Numbered from the stretch's first letter, positions 16,279-22,432 are shown. The stretch is 39,261 nt of DNA from an uncultured Verrucomicrobia subdivision 3 bacterium (GCA_903865745.1 CAIPKV010000056.1:1-39261); one strand, 5' to 3'. Notes: generated by a model from the letters alone, not told the origin. Translations and numbers: made by a program.

Positions 16279-16566
16279 ATGGCTAAAGCACTTACCAAAT
16301 CACAAATCACGGCGGAACTCGCCACTAAGAATAACCTCACCAAGAAACAAGCCGTTGAAGTCCTCGAATCTCTGGTTCAACTGGCCTATAAGAACGCCAA
16401 GAACAGTTTCACCATCCCCGGCCTCGGCAAGCTGGTCCTCGTCAACCGCGCCGCGCGCATGGGCCGCAACCCGGCCACGGGTGAAGCCATCAAGATCAAA
16501 GCCAAACGCGTCGTGAAGTTCCGCGTCGCCAAGGCGGCCAAGGACGCCATTCTCGGCACCAAGTAA
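16279..16566 (+). CDS. hup: HU-family DNA-binding protein
   Basis: The 95-residue protein matches HU/IHF in length and layout: amino helices (TKSQITAELA), the beta-arm region with MGRNPATGEAIKI, where the RNPxTG motif contacts DNA, and a basic end. HU bends and compacts DNA. Being encoded beside the replication-relaxation and primase genes, it may serve as the element's own nucleoid protein (inference). The start is ATG at 16279 without a strong ribosome site. The gene is followed by the basic-protein gene 21 bp later, probably in one operon. Confidence 0.93.
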   Translation: MAKALTKSQITAELATKNNLTKKQAVEVLESLVQLAYKNAKNSFTIPGLGKLVLVNRAARMGRNPATGEAIKIKAKRVVKFRVAKAAKDAILGTK

Positions 16567-16587
16567 GTCGGACCTAAATATTTTTTT

Positions 16588-17007
16588 ATGAGCTTAATCC
16601 ATCTGACTTCCGCTCAACTCAGGCAGGCCGCCGGGCTCAAGGACCAGATCGCGAACCTGCAAAAGCAACTCACCGCCATATTCGGCGGCAAGGAAACCCC
16701 GGCTCCGGTTGCCGTGGCCAAGTCAGTCGTTAAACCGGTGGTCGCAAATAAAGGCGGCATGAGCGCCGCTGGCAAAGCTAGAATCATCGCCGCCCAAAAA
16801 GCACGCTGGGCAAAAATTAAGGCGGCGAAGACCTCCACTGCCCCGGCTGTCAAGACGGTGGCCAAATCAGTTCCCGTCGCCAAAGCATTCAAGCCGGCGG
16901 CGGCCAAGAAGGGCCGGGTTATCAGTGCCGAAGCCAGGGCCAAAATGGCGGCGGCGGCAAAGCTGATGTGGGTAAAAATCAAAGCGGCGAAGGCATCAAA
17001 AAAGTAA
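16588..17007 (+). CDS. Lysine/alanine-rich nucleoid-associated protein (histone H1-like)
   Basis: The 139-residue protein is very basic, rich in Lys and Ala, with two related segments: SAAGKARIIAAQKARWAKIKAAK at about 58-80 and SAEARAKMAAAAKLMWVKIKAAK at about 112-134. They look like NUMOD3/AT-hook-type DNA-binding repeats. The amino 40 residues form a helix with LKDQIANLQKQL. Low-complexity basic proteins of this kind bind DNA nonspecifically. Being co-transcribed with HU supports a role in compacting the element. The operon ends in the hairpin at 17030-17067. Confidence 0.75.
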   Translation: MSLIHLTSAQLRQAAGLKDQIANLQKQLTAIFGGKETPAPVAVAKSVVKPVVANKGGMSAAGKARIIAAQKARWAKIKAAKTSTAPAVKTVAKSVPVAKAFKPAAAKKGRVISAEARAKMAAAAKLMWVKIKAAKASKK

Positions 17008-17029
17008 TCTGCAGCCTGTCTCCTTAGCG

Positions 17030-17067
17030 AAGGCCACTCTTTTTCAAGAGTGGCCTTTCACTTTTTT
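17030..17067 (+). terminator. Rho-independent terminator after the basic-protein gene
   Basis: A perfect 10-bp stem (17030-17039 with 17048-17057) with an 8-base loop is followed by TTTCACTTTTTT. It sits between convergent genes and mainly serves the plus strand. Confidence 0.8.
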
Positions 17068-17100
17068 AAGGCCAAGGTTGTTAACTGACCGATATAAACT

Positions 17101-18423
17101 TTATAGGGATTTTGTGGGATCGAGGTTGTGGGAAAAGCGGTCATCCAACGAAGTCATCCATCGCCGCAACTTCGCCTCAATTTTCGCACGCGGCATGGCA
17201 AACCGCTCGCGTGACAGCGCGATGAGTTTGTCCCTGCGGCCAACGCGATTTTCCAGCGGCGGCAGCATCTTGGCCCGGAACGGTTCGCGGTTGGTGCCGC
17301 CGACCAGCAATTTCACCACGGCTTCATACTGATTCAAGTCGGCCAACGCCGTCGCCGGAATGGTTTTGCCAAATTCCTTGGTCATCACTTCCGCATCGGT
17401 GTAGCCGATGCGGAAAGCCACCAACGTCCCGACATTTCCGAACACCGCCTGCCGGATCGGTTCGGAAAGCTGGTCAATATATTGGTGCGACAACGTGAGG
17501 CAGAGCCGGTATTTTCTCGCCTCCGCCAGAATGGAAGCAAACGCATCCGTCGAGAAATTCTGAAACTCGTCGATGAACAGATAAAAGTCCCGGCGCTCGG
17601 ATTCAGGTTTGTTGGCACGCGCCATCGCGCCCAACTGAAACTGCGTCACCAACAGTGAACCGAGCAAGTTCGCCTTGTCGTGACCAAGCTGTCCCTTGGA
17701 CAGATTGGCGATGAACAGTCGTCCGTTATCCATCACGAACGGAAGATCCACTTTCTTTTTCACCTGACCCAAAATATTTCGCACCACGGGATTCAAAAGG
17801 AACTGACCAATTTTATTTTGAATCGGCGCAATGGCCTCGCGTTTGAACCGCTCGTCGTAGTTTTCATATTCCTCCGCCCAGAATGCCCGGATGAACGGGT
17901 CTTTGACCTGGCGGATGATCTTGGCCCGGTAGTAGTCGTCGGTGAGCAGGCGATTCACGCCAAGTAGAGTTTGGTTCCGAGATTCCAACAACGCGGATGC
18001 CGCGTTGTAGAGAATGTATTCGAGTCGCGGCCCCCACGAGTCGCGCCAGATGCCCTTGAATGCCGCCACAATGCCCGAGGCGACGAGGTGCCGGTCATCT
18101 GGGGCCACGGAGCCAATGACATTCAAGCCGATGGGGAATTCCAAGTCGCCCGGATTGAAATACACCAGATGATCCGCCCGCTTCGGCGGGATGTGATTCA
18201 ACAGTTCTTCGGCCAAATCGCCGTGCGGGTCAATCACGCCAACGCCGTGGCCCAGCGCGATGTGCTGCAAAATTAGGTTCCGAAGCAACGTGGTTTTACC
18301 AGTGCCGGTTTTACCAATGATGTAGAGGTGCTGCCGTTCATCAATCGCCGCAACGCCAAAAGGCTGGGGATCGCCCCAGCTAGTTTCCTCGCCGATGATG
18401 ATGTGTGGATTTTGGTCGTTCAT
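17101..18423 (-). CDS. TraD/VirD4-like coupling ATPase, short form
   Basis: This 440-residue P-loop ATPase is a shorter relative of the one at 1827-4985. Walker A is GKTGTGKT (residues 37-44), followed by IDPHGDL, and Walker B is LFIDEFQNF (about 282-290). The tail holds the TraG-C/TraM-recognition segment (TLSHQY). It probably feeds DNA to a secretion channel or packages it. I choose the start at 18423 (MNDQ) because it overlaps the stop of a small upstream ORF by 4 bp (ATGA). The longer frame starts at 18501 with a Pro-rich stretch that fits no family. It lacks the amino domain, linker and carboxy domain of its larger relative. It is not preceded by the shared operator. Confidence 0.82.
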   Translation of the reverse strand: MNDQNPHIIIGEETSWGDPQPFGVAAIDERQHLYIIGKTGTGKTTLLRNLILQHIALGHGVGVIDPHGDLAEELLNHIPPKRADHLVYFNPGDLEFPIGLNVIGSVAPDDRHLVASGIVAAFKGIWRDSWGPRLEYILYNAASALLESRNQTLLGVNRLLTDDYYRAKIIRQVKDPFIRAFWAEEYENYDERFKREAIAPIQNKIGQFLLNPVVRNILGQVKKKVDLPFVMDNGRLFIANLSKGQLGHDKANLLGSLLVTQFQLGAMARANKPESERRDFYLFIDEFQNFSTDAFASILAEARKYRLCLTLSHQYIDQLSEPIRQAVFGNVGTLVAFRIGYTDAEVMTKEFGKTIPATALADLNQYEAVVKLLVGGTNREPFRAKMLPPLENRVGRRDKLIALSRERFAMPRAKIEAKLRRWMTSLDDRFSHNLDPTKSL

Positions 18424-18545
18424 GGTGCCAGAACCAGCCGCCACTCCTGGACGTCCCGGTTGTGGTGGACGTAGTGACACCGGCAGTAGTGCTTGGGGCA
18501 CGCCGGCGAGATAATGGCGGCTGGTTTTGAAATCCGAACGGGCAA
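18420..18545 (-). CDS. Small Cys/His-rich ORF overlapping the ATPase start
   Basis: This 41-codon ORF uses a TTG start at 18545 and ends in TGA overlapping the ATG of the ATPase gene (ATGA). It has a compact C-P-K-H-Y-C-R-C-H cluster, which suggests zinc binding. The overlap points to translational coupling. Against it: a non-ATG start, only a weak AGG-type ribosome site, and a 12-bp inverted repeat covering the same DNA. It may be a genuine small partner or a chance ORF. Confidence 0.42.
   Translation of the reverse strand: MPVRISKPAAIISPACPKHYCRCHYVHHNRDVQEWRLVLAP
18432..18526. repeat. 12-bp perfect inverted repeat
   Basis: AACCAGCCGCCA at 18432-18443 is matched by its complement TGGCGGCTGGTT at 18515-18526, with 71 bp between. 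It lies just before the short coupling ATPase and inside the 41-codon ORF, so it could form a stem in the mRNA leader. Confidence 0.7.
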
Positions 18546-18619
18546 TCAGCCTACCATGCGGTTCGGAAATCGGACGCGCCGTGGGCGCGGCGGAATTAAA
18601 ATAGCGCCCAGTCGGGCGA

Positions 18620-18899
18620 CGCTTTCTCCCTGCGAGTGGTAAAAGCTAGTGTCTTGACCGGTCTGGTCGTAACACTCGTTGCACCCGTCGTCCTTGCTCC
18701 GCGCTTCGGCGCGAGCCGGTCGCGTCAGCGAACTCGTGGTTGGGCGGTAGCCCTGATCTTAAAACCCGTCCCCCAACGTGTCGGCGATTCCGGCCGACTT
18801 ATCGCTTTTTGGTAAAGGACAACGGCTAGGTGTCATTTACCCGGATAGCCCGCAGGGAGAAAGCGATAAGTCGGGCGGTAGCGCGACGACACGTTGGGG
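18620..18899. other. Structured non-coding region with stacked inverted repeats
   Basis: No ORF of note is present. Perfect stems: 15 bp (18620-18634 with 18851-18865), 15 bp (18794-18808 with 18860-18874), 13 bp (18771-18783 with 18887-18899), and a local hairpin CGCGC-TTCG-GCGCG in 18690-18715. The first two stems share bases 18860-18865 on their right arm and so exclude each other. GGGCGGTAGC occurs twice (18742-18751 and 18873-18882). It may be a structured RNA with alternative folds, an oriT-like or origin region, or a recombination site. The sequence alone does not decide. Confidence 0.6.
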
Positions 18900-18940
18900 A
18901 GCTAGTGGTGCGGCGGTTAAGCCGTAGAAGTAAATAGTCA

Positions 18941-18977
18941 CGGGCAAATTGCCCCTACAAACCATGTTTGTAGCCCG
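18941..18977. repeat. Nested small inverted repeat, REP/MITE-like
   Basis: CGGGC...GCCCG encloses TACAAAC-CAT-GTTTGTA, giving a compact hairpin. It directly follows the structured region and precedes the 64-residue gene end. It may be a terminator-like structure or a REP remnant. Confidence 0.5.
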
Positions 18978-18987
18978 TCGTTGGAAA

Positions 18988-19182
18988 CTAATATTTTATA
19001 GCAGTGGATTTTTCCGCAGCTTTCCGAAGCGATGCGACTTTGTCCAAGCTGTGTTCTTGGTCGCAATAAATCTGATTGCCGGGTCCGATCCAAAGTCTGG
19101 CTCCATCCAGATCACAAGTTTCCTTGCTTTGATTTGGCACTGGCTTCGACCAACCCTTGGGAATCCGTAAATATATCTGCAT
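18988..19182 (-). CDS. Small protein of unknown function (64 aa) with a strong ribosome site
   Basis: The start is ATG at 19182 with GGAGG 6 bp before it, the best ribosome site in the region, which makes this a real gene. The protein has IPKGWSKPVP near its start and two Cys, C23 and C40, the second followed by QEH. This may be a partial metal site, but the family is not recognised. The overlapping frame starting at 19193 begins within the ribosome site and is rejected. No partner gene is adjacent. The structured region lies downstream. Confidence 0.65.
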   Translation of the reverse strand: MQIYLRIPKGWSKPVPNQSKETCDLDGARLWIGPGNQIYCDQEHSLDKVASLRKAAEKSTAIKY

Positions 19183-19233
19183 GATACCTCCATTTAAGCA
19201 TGGTTTGGCGGCCTTGAACAGGGCGTCAACAGC

Positions 19234-19262
19234 TTGACAAAAACCTAATATAATGGTATGAT
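19234..19262 (+). promoter_or_regulatory. Near-consensus sigma70 promoter upstream of the XRE regulator gene
   Basis: TTGACA (19234-19239), 17 bp, TATGAT (19257-19262). The predicted start is near 19270. The shared operator copy F then lies about 40 bp inside the transcript, so the regulator could block or modulate its own synthesis. Confidence 0.75.
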
Positions 19263-19307
19263 AATCAAGTAGTTAAATAGCCATATTCTTCCAACTACAA
19301 CACACGT

Positions 19308-19363
19308 TTGCCAGTTTTGGCAAATCCTCATGTCTGCCTGATTTTTCGTCTGTCGGTTAGGGT
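19308..19363 (+). promoter_or_regulatory. Shared operator-promoter, copy F (XRE regulator operon)
   Basis: Plus strand: palindrome TTTGCC-N6-GGCAAA (19307-19324), TGTCTGC (19331-19337, versus CGTCTCC elsewhere), 20 bp, TAGGGT (19358-19363). Palindrome to hexamer is again 34 bp. This is the only copy on the plus strand and the only one preceded by a separate sigma70 promoter. Confidence 0.7.
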
Positions 19364-19368
19364 CACGC

Positions 19369-19401
19369 ATGAACCATCTTCGGTTCACTTCAATCCCATG
19401 A
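19369..19401 (+). CDS. Possible 10-residue leader peptide before the regulator gene
   Basis: An ATG 5 bp after the TAGGGT hexamer opens ten codons (MNHLRFTSIP) whose stop TGA overlaps the ATG of the regulator gene (ATGA). If transcription starts from copy F, the leader would be leaderless and the regulator translationally coupled to it. The short length means it could be chance. Confidence 0.35.
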   Translation: MNHLRFTSIP

Positions 19402-19745
19402 AATCATTACCCAATTATCTTCAAGCCCAACGCAAGCGCCTGGCCCTCTCGCAAGAAGAGGTCGGTTTTTTGCTGGGTCTGAACGGGATGAACAAGGGAA
19501 ACAAGGTGTGTCGCGACGAAACCTTCGCCCGCGAACCGTCACTGCTAGATGCACTCGCCTACGAGGTGATCTATGGTCGCCCCGTGAGCGAGCTTTTTGC
19601 CGGCCTGCATCATCAGGCGCAACAAAGAGTGGCGGAGCGGGCCAAGGTTTTGTCCTTCCGCAAGGCTCGGAAGACTTATCCGCGCCGCGAGCAAAGTATT
19701 ATTCAATTGGCGGAATCAGCCCGCGTTAATCCCATCAACCCATGA
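19398..19745 (+). CDS. XRE-type helix-turn-helix regulator, candidate master regulator of the element
   Basis: The 115-residue protein has an XRE-like HTH at about residues 1-60 (YLQAQRKRLALSQEEVGFLLG), a second motif LDALAYEVIYGRPVSELF, and a basic helical tail. XRE proteins bind short palindromes as dimers. The gene has its own copy (F) of the 16-bp palindrome found before five other operons, plus a strong sigma70 promoter, which suggests autoregulation and control of the group. This link is inferred from position. Family members can be repressors or activators. The start at 19398 fits the leader overlap. Its stop overlaps the start of the next gene (ATGA). Confidence 0.75.
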   Translation: MKSLPNYLQAQRKRLALSQEEVGFLLGLNGMNKGNKVCRDETFAREPSLLDALAYEVIYGRPVSELFAGLHHQAQQRVAERAKVLSFRKARKTYPRREQSIIQLAESARVNPINP

Positions 19746-20236
19746 CCCAAAACAAACCTGTTCGCATATTAGCCATCGCACCGACTGCTCGTGGTTTCGG
19801 CTATGCGGTCATGGAAGGTCCGCGCCGACTCGTCATGTTCAGCAACAAATCCATTTTGCAAAACAAGAATGAGCGCACATTGGTGTGGGTGGAGAAATTT
19901 ATCCGCCGTTATGAACCAACGGTGATGGTGTTGCCAGCGGTGAACGCCGCCGACACGCGCCGGGCAAAACGGATCAAGCATTTGCACCAGCGACTGGTCG
20001 CGTTAGCCACCCAACATGATTTGAAAGTGAAACTCATCACCGGCACCAAAGTGCGGGAGCGGTTGCTGGGGCAGATCAAGGGCAACAAGCAATCGTTGGC
20101 GGAAGCGTTAGCCGGGTTGTTTCCCATCGAGTTGGCGCCGCGCCTGCCACCGAAGCGCAAAGTGTGGAAGAGTGAAGATCCGCGCATGGATATTTTTGAT
20201 GCGGCGGGGTTGGCGGTGGCTTTCTGGCCGAAGTGA
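19742..20236 (+). CDS. RuvC/RNase H-fold protein, apparently lacking catalytic acids
   Basis: The sequence follows RuvC-like topology: ILAIAPTARGFGYAVMEG at the amino end, a VMVLPAV strand in the middle, and MDIFDAAGLAVAF at the end. In active RuvC the first strand carries ID-P and the second a Glu. Here the positions are Ala (AIAP) and Pro (VLPA). The carboxy Asp pair is present. So the catalytic site looks incomplete, and the protein may bind junction DNA without cutting. It overlaps the XRE gene by 4 bp and should be co-expressed. The operon ends in the terminator at 20261-20295. The fold call is from motif reading only. Confidence 0.6.
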   Translation: MTQNKPVRILAIAPTARGFGYAVMEGPRRLVMFSNKSILQNKNERTLVWVEKFIRRYEPTVMVLPAVNAADTRRAKRIKHLHQRLVALATQHDLKVKLITGTKVRERLLGQIKGNKQSLAEALAGLFPIELAPRLPPKRKVWKSEDPRMDIFDAAGLAVAFWPK

Positions 20237-20260
20237 TAACCGTCATTGAATCATCCCGTG

Positions 20261-20295
20261 AAGGTCGCGCCGATTTTGTGGTGCGGCCTTTTTCT
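20261..20295 (+). terminator. Rho-independent terminator after the RuvC-like gene
   Basis: An 11-bp stem (20261-20271 with 20280-20290, two G-U pairs) with an 8-base loop runs into TTTTT. Confidence 0.75.
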
Positions 20296-20366
20296 TAAAA
20301 GAAATGTCCCCCTGTATTATTCATTAGGTTATTCATTGTATTACTATGCATGACACTTTTGGCATG

Positions 20367-20417
20367 GGGGGTATGCTATTTCTGTCATACCCCCTATGAC
20401 AATTTTGTCATACCCCC
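20367..20417. repeat. Tandem 23-bp repeat and 9-bp inverted repeat at the end of the HTH gene
   Basis: Two 23-bp units (20372-20394 and 20395-20417) share a 12-base tail ending in CATACCCCC. GGGGGTATG (20367-20375) is the exact complement of CATACCCCC (20386-20394). The second unit codes for the last residues of the HTH protein. Two tandem units at the end of a replication-type HTH gene resemble iterons. Confidence 0.6.
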
Positions 20418-20786
20418 TTTGCCACCCAATTTGAACTTGTGGACAAGTCGAATGCGATCGTCTTGTAGACGGCGAACTTCGTTGTCAGGCACGCGAGCGT
20501 AGCGACCAACAGTCCGAATGACACGCTCATTCAAGTTATGAACCGTCACACTAATATATCCTTTCTGCTTCAACGATGAGATATGCCCGGCTATTCGACG
20601 CGGGTGTAGGCCAAAGAATTCAGCAAAATAGCGGTTACCCGCAAAACAGCCACGCTCGTTGTCGAGCGAATGAATTTCTACGAACAAAACTTTTTCCATA
20701 AGCGAAAGCTCCTTCGACAACCAGATGTCTTTCGGAATCCAAATACCCTTGAAGTCGCGTGAGGGTTTCTCCATGTCTCCCATCAT
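20394..20786 (-). CDS. HTH protein, replication-initiator-like (HTH_36 type)
   Basis: The 130-residue protein has IWIPKDIWLSKELSLMEKV, followed by NRYFAEFFGLHPRRIAGHISSLKQKGYISV (about 50-80), a winged-helix DNA-binding domain like those in phage/plasmid replication proteins. It is shorter than most relatives. Reading the repeats past the stop in the +1 frame gives a second copy of GGMT, so a longer ancestor may have been cut by a frameshift. It could be a replication initiator binding the repeats at its own 3' end. A divergent gene starts 65 bp away with an inverted repeat between. The start is ATG at 20786, with AAGG 7 bp upstream. Confidence 0.65.
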   Translation of the reverse strand: MMGDMEKPSRDFKGIWIPKDIWLSKELSLMEKVLFVEIHSLDNERGCFAGNRYFAEFFGLHPRRIAGHISSLKQKGYISVTVHNLNERVIRTVGRYARVPDNEVRRLQDDRIRLVHKFKLGGKGGMTKLS

Positions 20787-20840
20787 AGCAAGCCTTTCCG
20801 AATCACGCTAATCCACAGGTCGAGTTCACAAGAAATTTTC

Positions 20841-20868
20841 GGCATGATAAAATGAGATTAATCATGCC
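20841..20868. promoter_or_regulatory. 8-bp inverted repeat between divergent HTH genes
   Basis: GGCATGAT (20841-20848) and ATCATGCC (20861-20868) are exact complements 12 bp apart. They cover the start codons of the plus-strand gene, as expected for an autoregulatory operator. Confidence 0.6.
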
Positions 20869-21502
20869 AATAGAAAATCAATCATCACCGCAGCCAGAAT
20901 CTTTCGGTAATGTTCCGCACATTGCGGAAGGTGGTTTTGATATTCCGCAGACTTCGGCAGAGTTCCGCACCGTGCCGAATACTGCCGAAACTTTCGGCAA
21001 GATTCCGCAGGCTGCGGAACGCAAGGAGAACCACGCCCTAACGGTGCGGGAAACTGCTCGGAAGTTTGAAGCGGCGGGTGTGGCGCGGACAGAGCGTAGC
21101 GTCATCAATTGGTGCCAACCCAACCGTCAGGGAATTACGCGGCTGGATAGCTACTACGATCCGAACGAGCGCAAATACTACATCGCACCGCAGAGTGTGG
21201 AAGCGGTGATTCAGGAGGAAATTTTGCGAGCAAAGAAATCAACAGAGCCAACGACTTCAGAATCGTTCGGAAGTGCTATGGAATCCGTGAAACATCCGCG
21301 CAACGCCAACGCTGCTGACGAGAAACGGATCAAAGAACTTGAACACGAGATTTTAGATTTGAAAATTGCTAATCGCGGGAAGGATTACCTGATTGGTGAA
21401 CTGAACAAGGAACGAAAATCATTCTTCGACCAACTCCTTTTTGCTAACCGAACCGTAGGCCAATTGGAGGCGAAATTAAATCAGTTGGATGAGCCAAAAT
21501 AG
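20852..21502 (+). CDS. HTH/coiled-coil DNA-binding protein, plasmid-segregation-like
   Basis: Three parts are visible. Residues 1-60 contain 10-residue repeats with the pattern F-x-x-V/I-P-x-x-A-E, encoded by the 10-bp-phased heptamer array. Residues 62-125 form an HTH-like domain (LTVRETARKFEAAG, then ERSVINWCQPN, then YYDPNERKYYI). The tail is a coiled coil (KRIKELEHEILDLKIANRGKDYLIGELN). HTH plus coiled coil is the layout of plasmid partition adaptors such as KfrA. I infer that the protein binds the array in its own gene. The start is 20852 or 20864, with no good ribosome site before either. It is divergent from the replication-type HTH gene. Confidence 0.65.
   Translation: MRLIMPIENQSSPQPESFGNVPHIAEGGFDIPQTSAEFRTVPNTAETFGKIPQAAERKENHALTVRETARKFEAAGVARTERSVINWCQPNRQGITRLDSYYDPNERKYYIAPQSVEAVIQEEILRAKKSTEPTTSESFGSAMESVKHPRNANAADEKRIKELEHEILDLKIANRGKDYLIGELNKERKSFFDQLLFANRTVGQLEAKLNQLDEPK
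20903..21019. repeat. 10-bp-phased heptamer array, in-gene centromere or origin candidate
   Basis: Words TTCCGCA/TTCGGCA and their complements TGCGGAA/TGCCGAA start at 20903 (variant TTCGGTA), 20913, 20923, 20943, 20953, 20963, 20973, 20983, 20993, 21003 and 21013. The slot at 20933 is degenerate but in phase. Orientation reads F F R - F F F R R F F R. The 10-bp period is one DNA turn, placing the sites on one face of the helix. Confidence 0.85.
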
Positions 21503-22136
21503 GATAATTCTGTTGCACTGATCCAGATGCAAGTAATATAGCGTATTTATTGAGGAATTCAAGGAATTGTTGCCTGAAATTCGCTTAAATTCCGGCTGTG
21601 TGCGTAATACCTGACTGACAGTTTCTCTGACAGTCGCTTCCTGCCAAGGGGCACTGTCAGTTGCCCGGACGGGACGAAAATCCGAAGGGCAAATTTTCGG
21701 ATGAGCGGCCTGGTCCGGGCCGTGTGATAATATGGCGCGTGCGTAGGCGATTCGCTTCGGCACAGATTTCAACGGTGGGTGAAACAGCAACCCATCGGAC
21801 TACCTCGTCACAGCTCTTGTTTGGAGGTTTTTGGTCCACTTTGGCTGCCACTAAGCATTCGCAATGGCGTGGTTACATTTCTGCGTTGTCGATTTTTTGC
21901 TTGCGAGTCTGGGGCGGATTGTGCAGAAAATTATATGAAGGCTGGTATAGCAGTAATGCTAATCAGAAGCATGATTACATGCGAAGGAGAAAACTTGTCC
22001 TTGGGGCCTTCCTCTCTTGCCATTGATCCGCCAGGTGTTTCTGAGTTCCGTGTTCAACTTTTTCGATCTCATTATCCAAGGGTGCCTATTTTGAACGGTT
22101 CACGACATTAACTGCATAAAACAAAAGGAATCCATT
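21503..22136. other. Gene-poor stretch, no supported gene
   Basis: Two plus-strand ORFs of 110-121 codons overlap here but have no family resemblance or good starts, so none is called. The stretch contains CTGACAGT repeats (21615-21660) and a 7-bp inverted repeat ATCCGAA...TTCGGAT near 21684-21706. It separates the element backbone from the secreted-protein genes and could contain its boundary. No integrase site can be proven. Confidence 0.5.
21615..21660. repeat. CTGACAGT repeats: two direct, one inverted
   Basis: CTGACAGT occurs at 21615-21622 and 21627-21634, and the complement ACTGTCAG at 21653-21660. The cluster could be a recombinase- or regulator-binding site near the end of the element. 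Confidence 0.5.
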
Positions 22137-22429
22137 ATGAAAACTATCCGGCAGGGCATGGTTGGAAGTTTAGTTTTGATGGCAATACTCATGGTGGTGA
22201 CCGGCCCCGTCGCGCTGGAGACACGAATCTCGTATCGTGCCCGCTGCCAGTTCCAAAAAATAGAAAATTTAGTTTCAGTGACGGCACTCAAAGTTGGCTG
22301 GTGGACAACTCAACTAACACAAGTGATATCTACGTCGTCGGCCATTCCGGCCTGACCATCAATGGGTGCAAGCCTCAATACGATAACCAATTCGTTTCAC
22401 CGGTGGACGTTCCACCAAGAAAAAAATAG
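22137..22429 (+). pseudogene. Secreted-protein gene with a frameshift
   Basis: Frame 1 from ATG 22137 gives a clean signal peptide (residues 1-26, MVGSLVLMAILMVVTGPVA). The frame starting about two bases later gives a good protein tail (FSFSDGTQSWLVDNSTNTSD, then YVVGHSGLTING) ending in TAG at 22429. The two join if one base is lost near 22205-22230. Read without a shift, frame 1 ends at 22355. It may be a real pseudogene, a sequencing error, or a -1 programmed shift. The next gene starts 4 bp later, supporting a former operon. Confidence 0.55.
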
Positions 22430-22432
22430 CTT

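Noticed and set aside
18771-18899. Integron cassette recombination site (attC) in the structured region
   Set aside because: The arms CCCCAAC...GTTGGGG and the length are attC-like, but the last base does not fit GTTRRRY, the arms have no extrahelical bases, and no integrase or cassette array is seen. Kept only as one possibility for the region.
10816-19363. Sigma54 promoters at the shared operators
   Set aside because: The palindrome contains GG and GC-like pieces, but the required GG-N10-GC spacing is absent, while a -10-like hexamer with constant spacing is present.
21661-22111. Two overlapping plus-strand ORFs in the gene-poor stretch
   Set aside because: No recognisable motif, no ribosome site, low-complexity composition. 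Neither can be chosen over the other.
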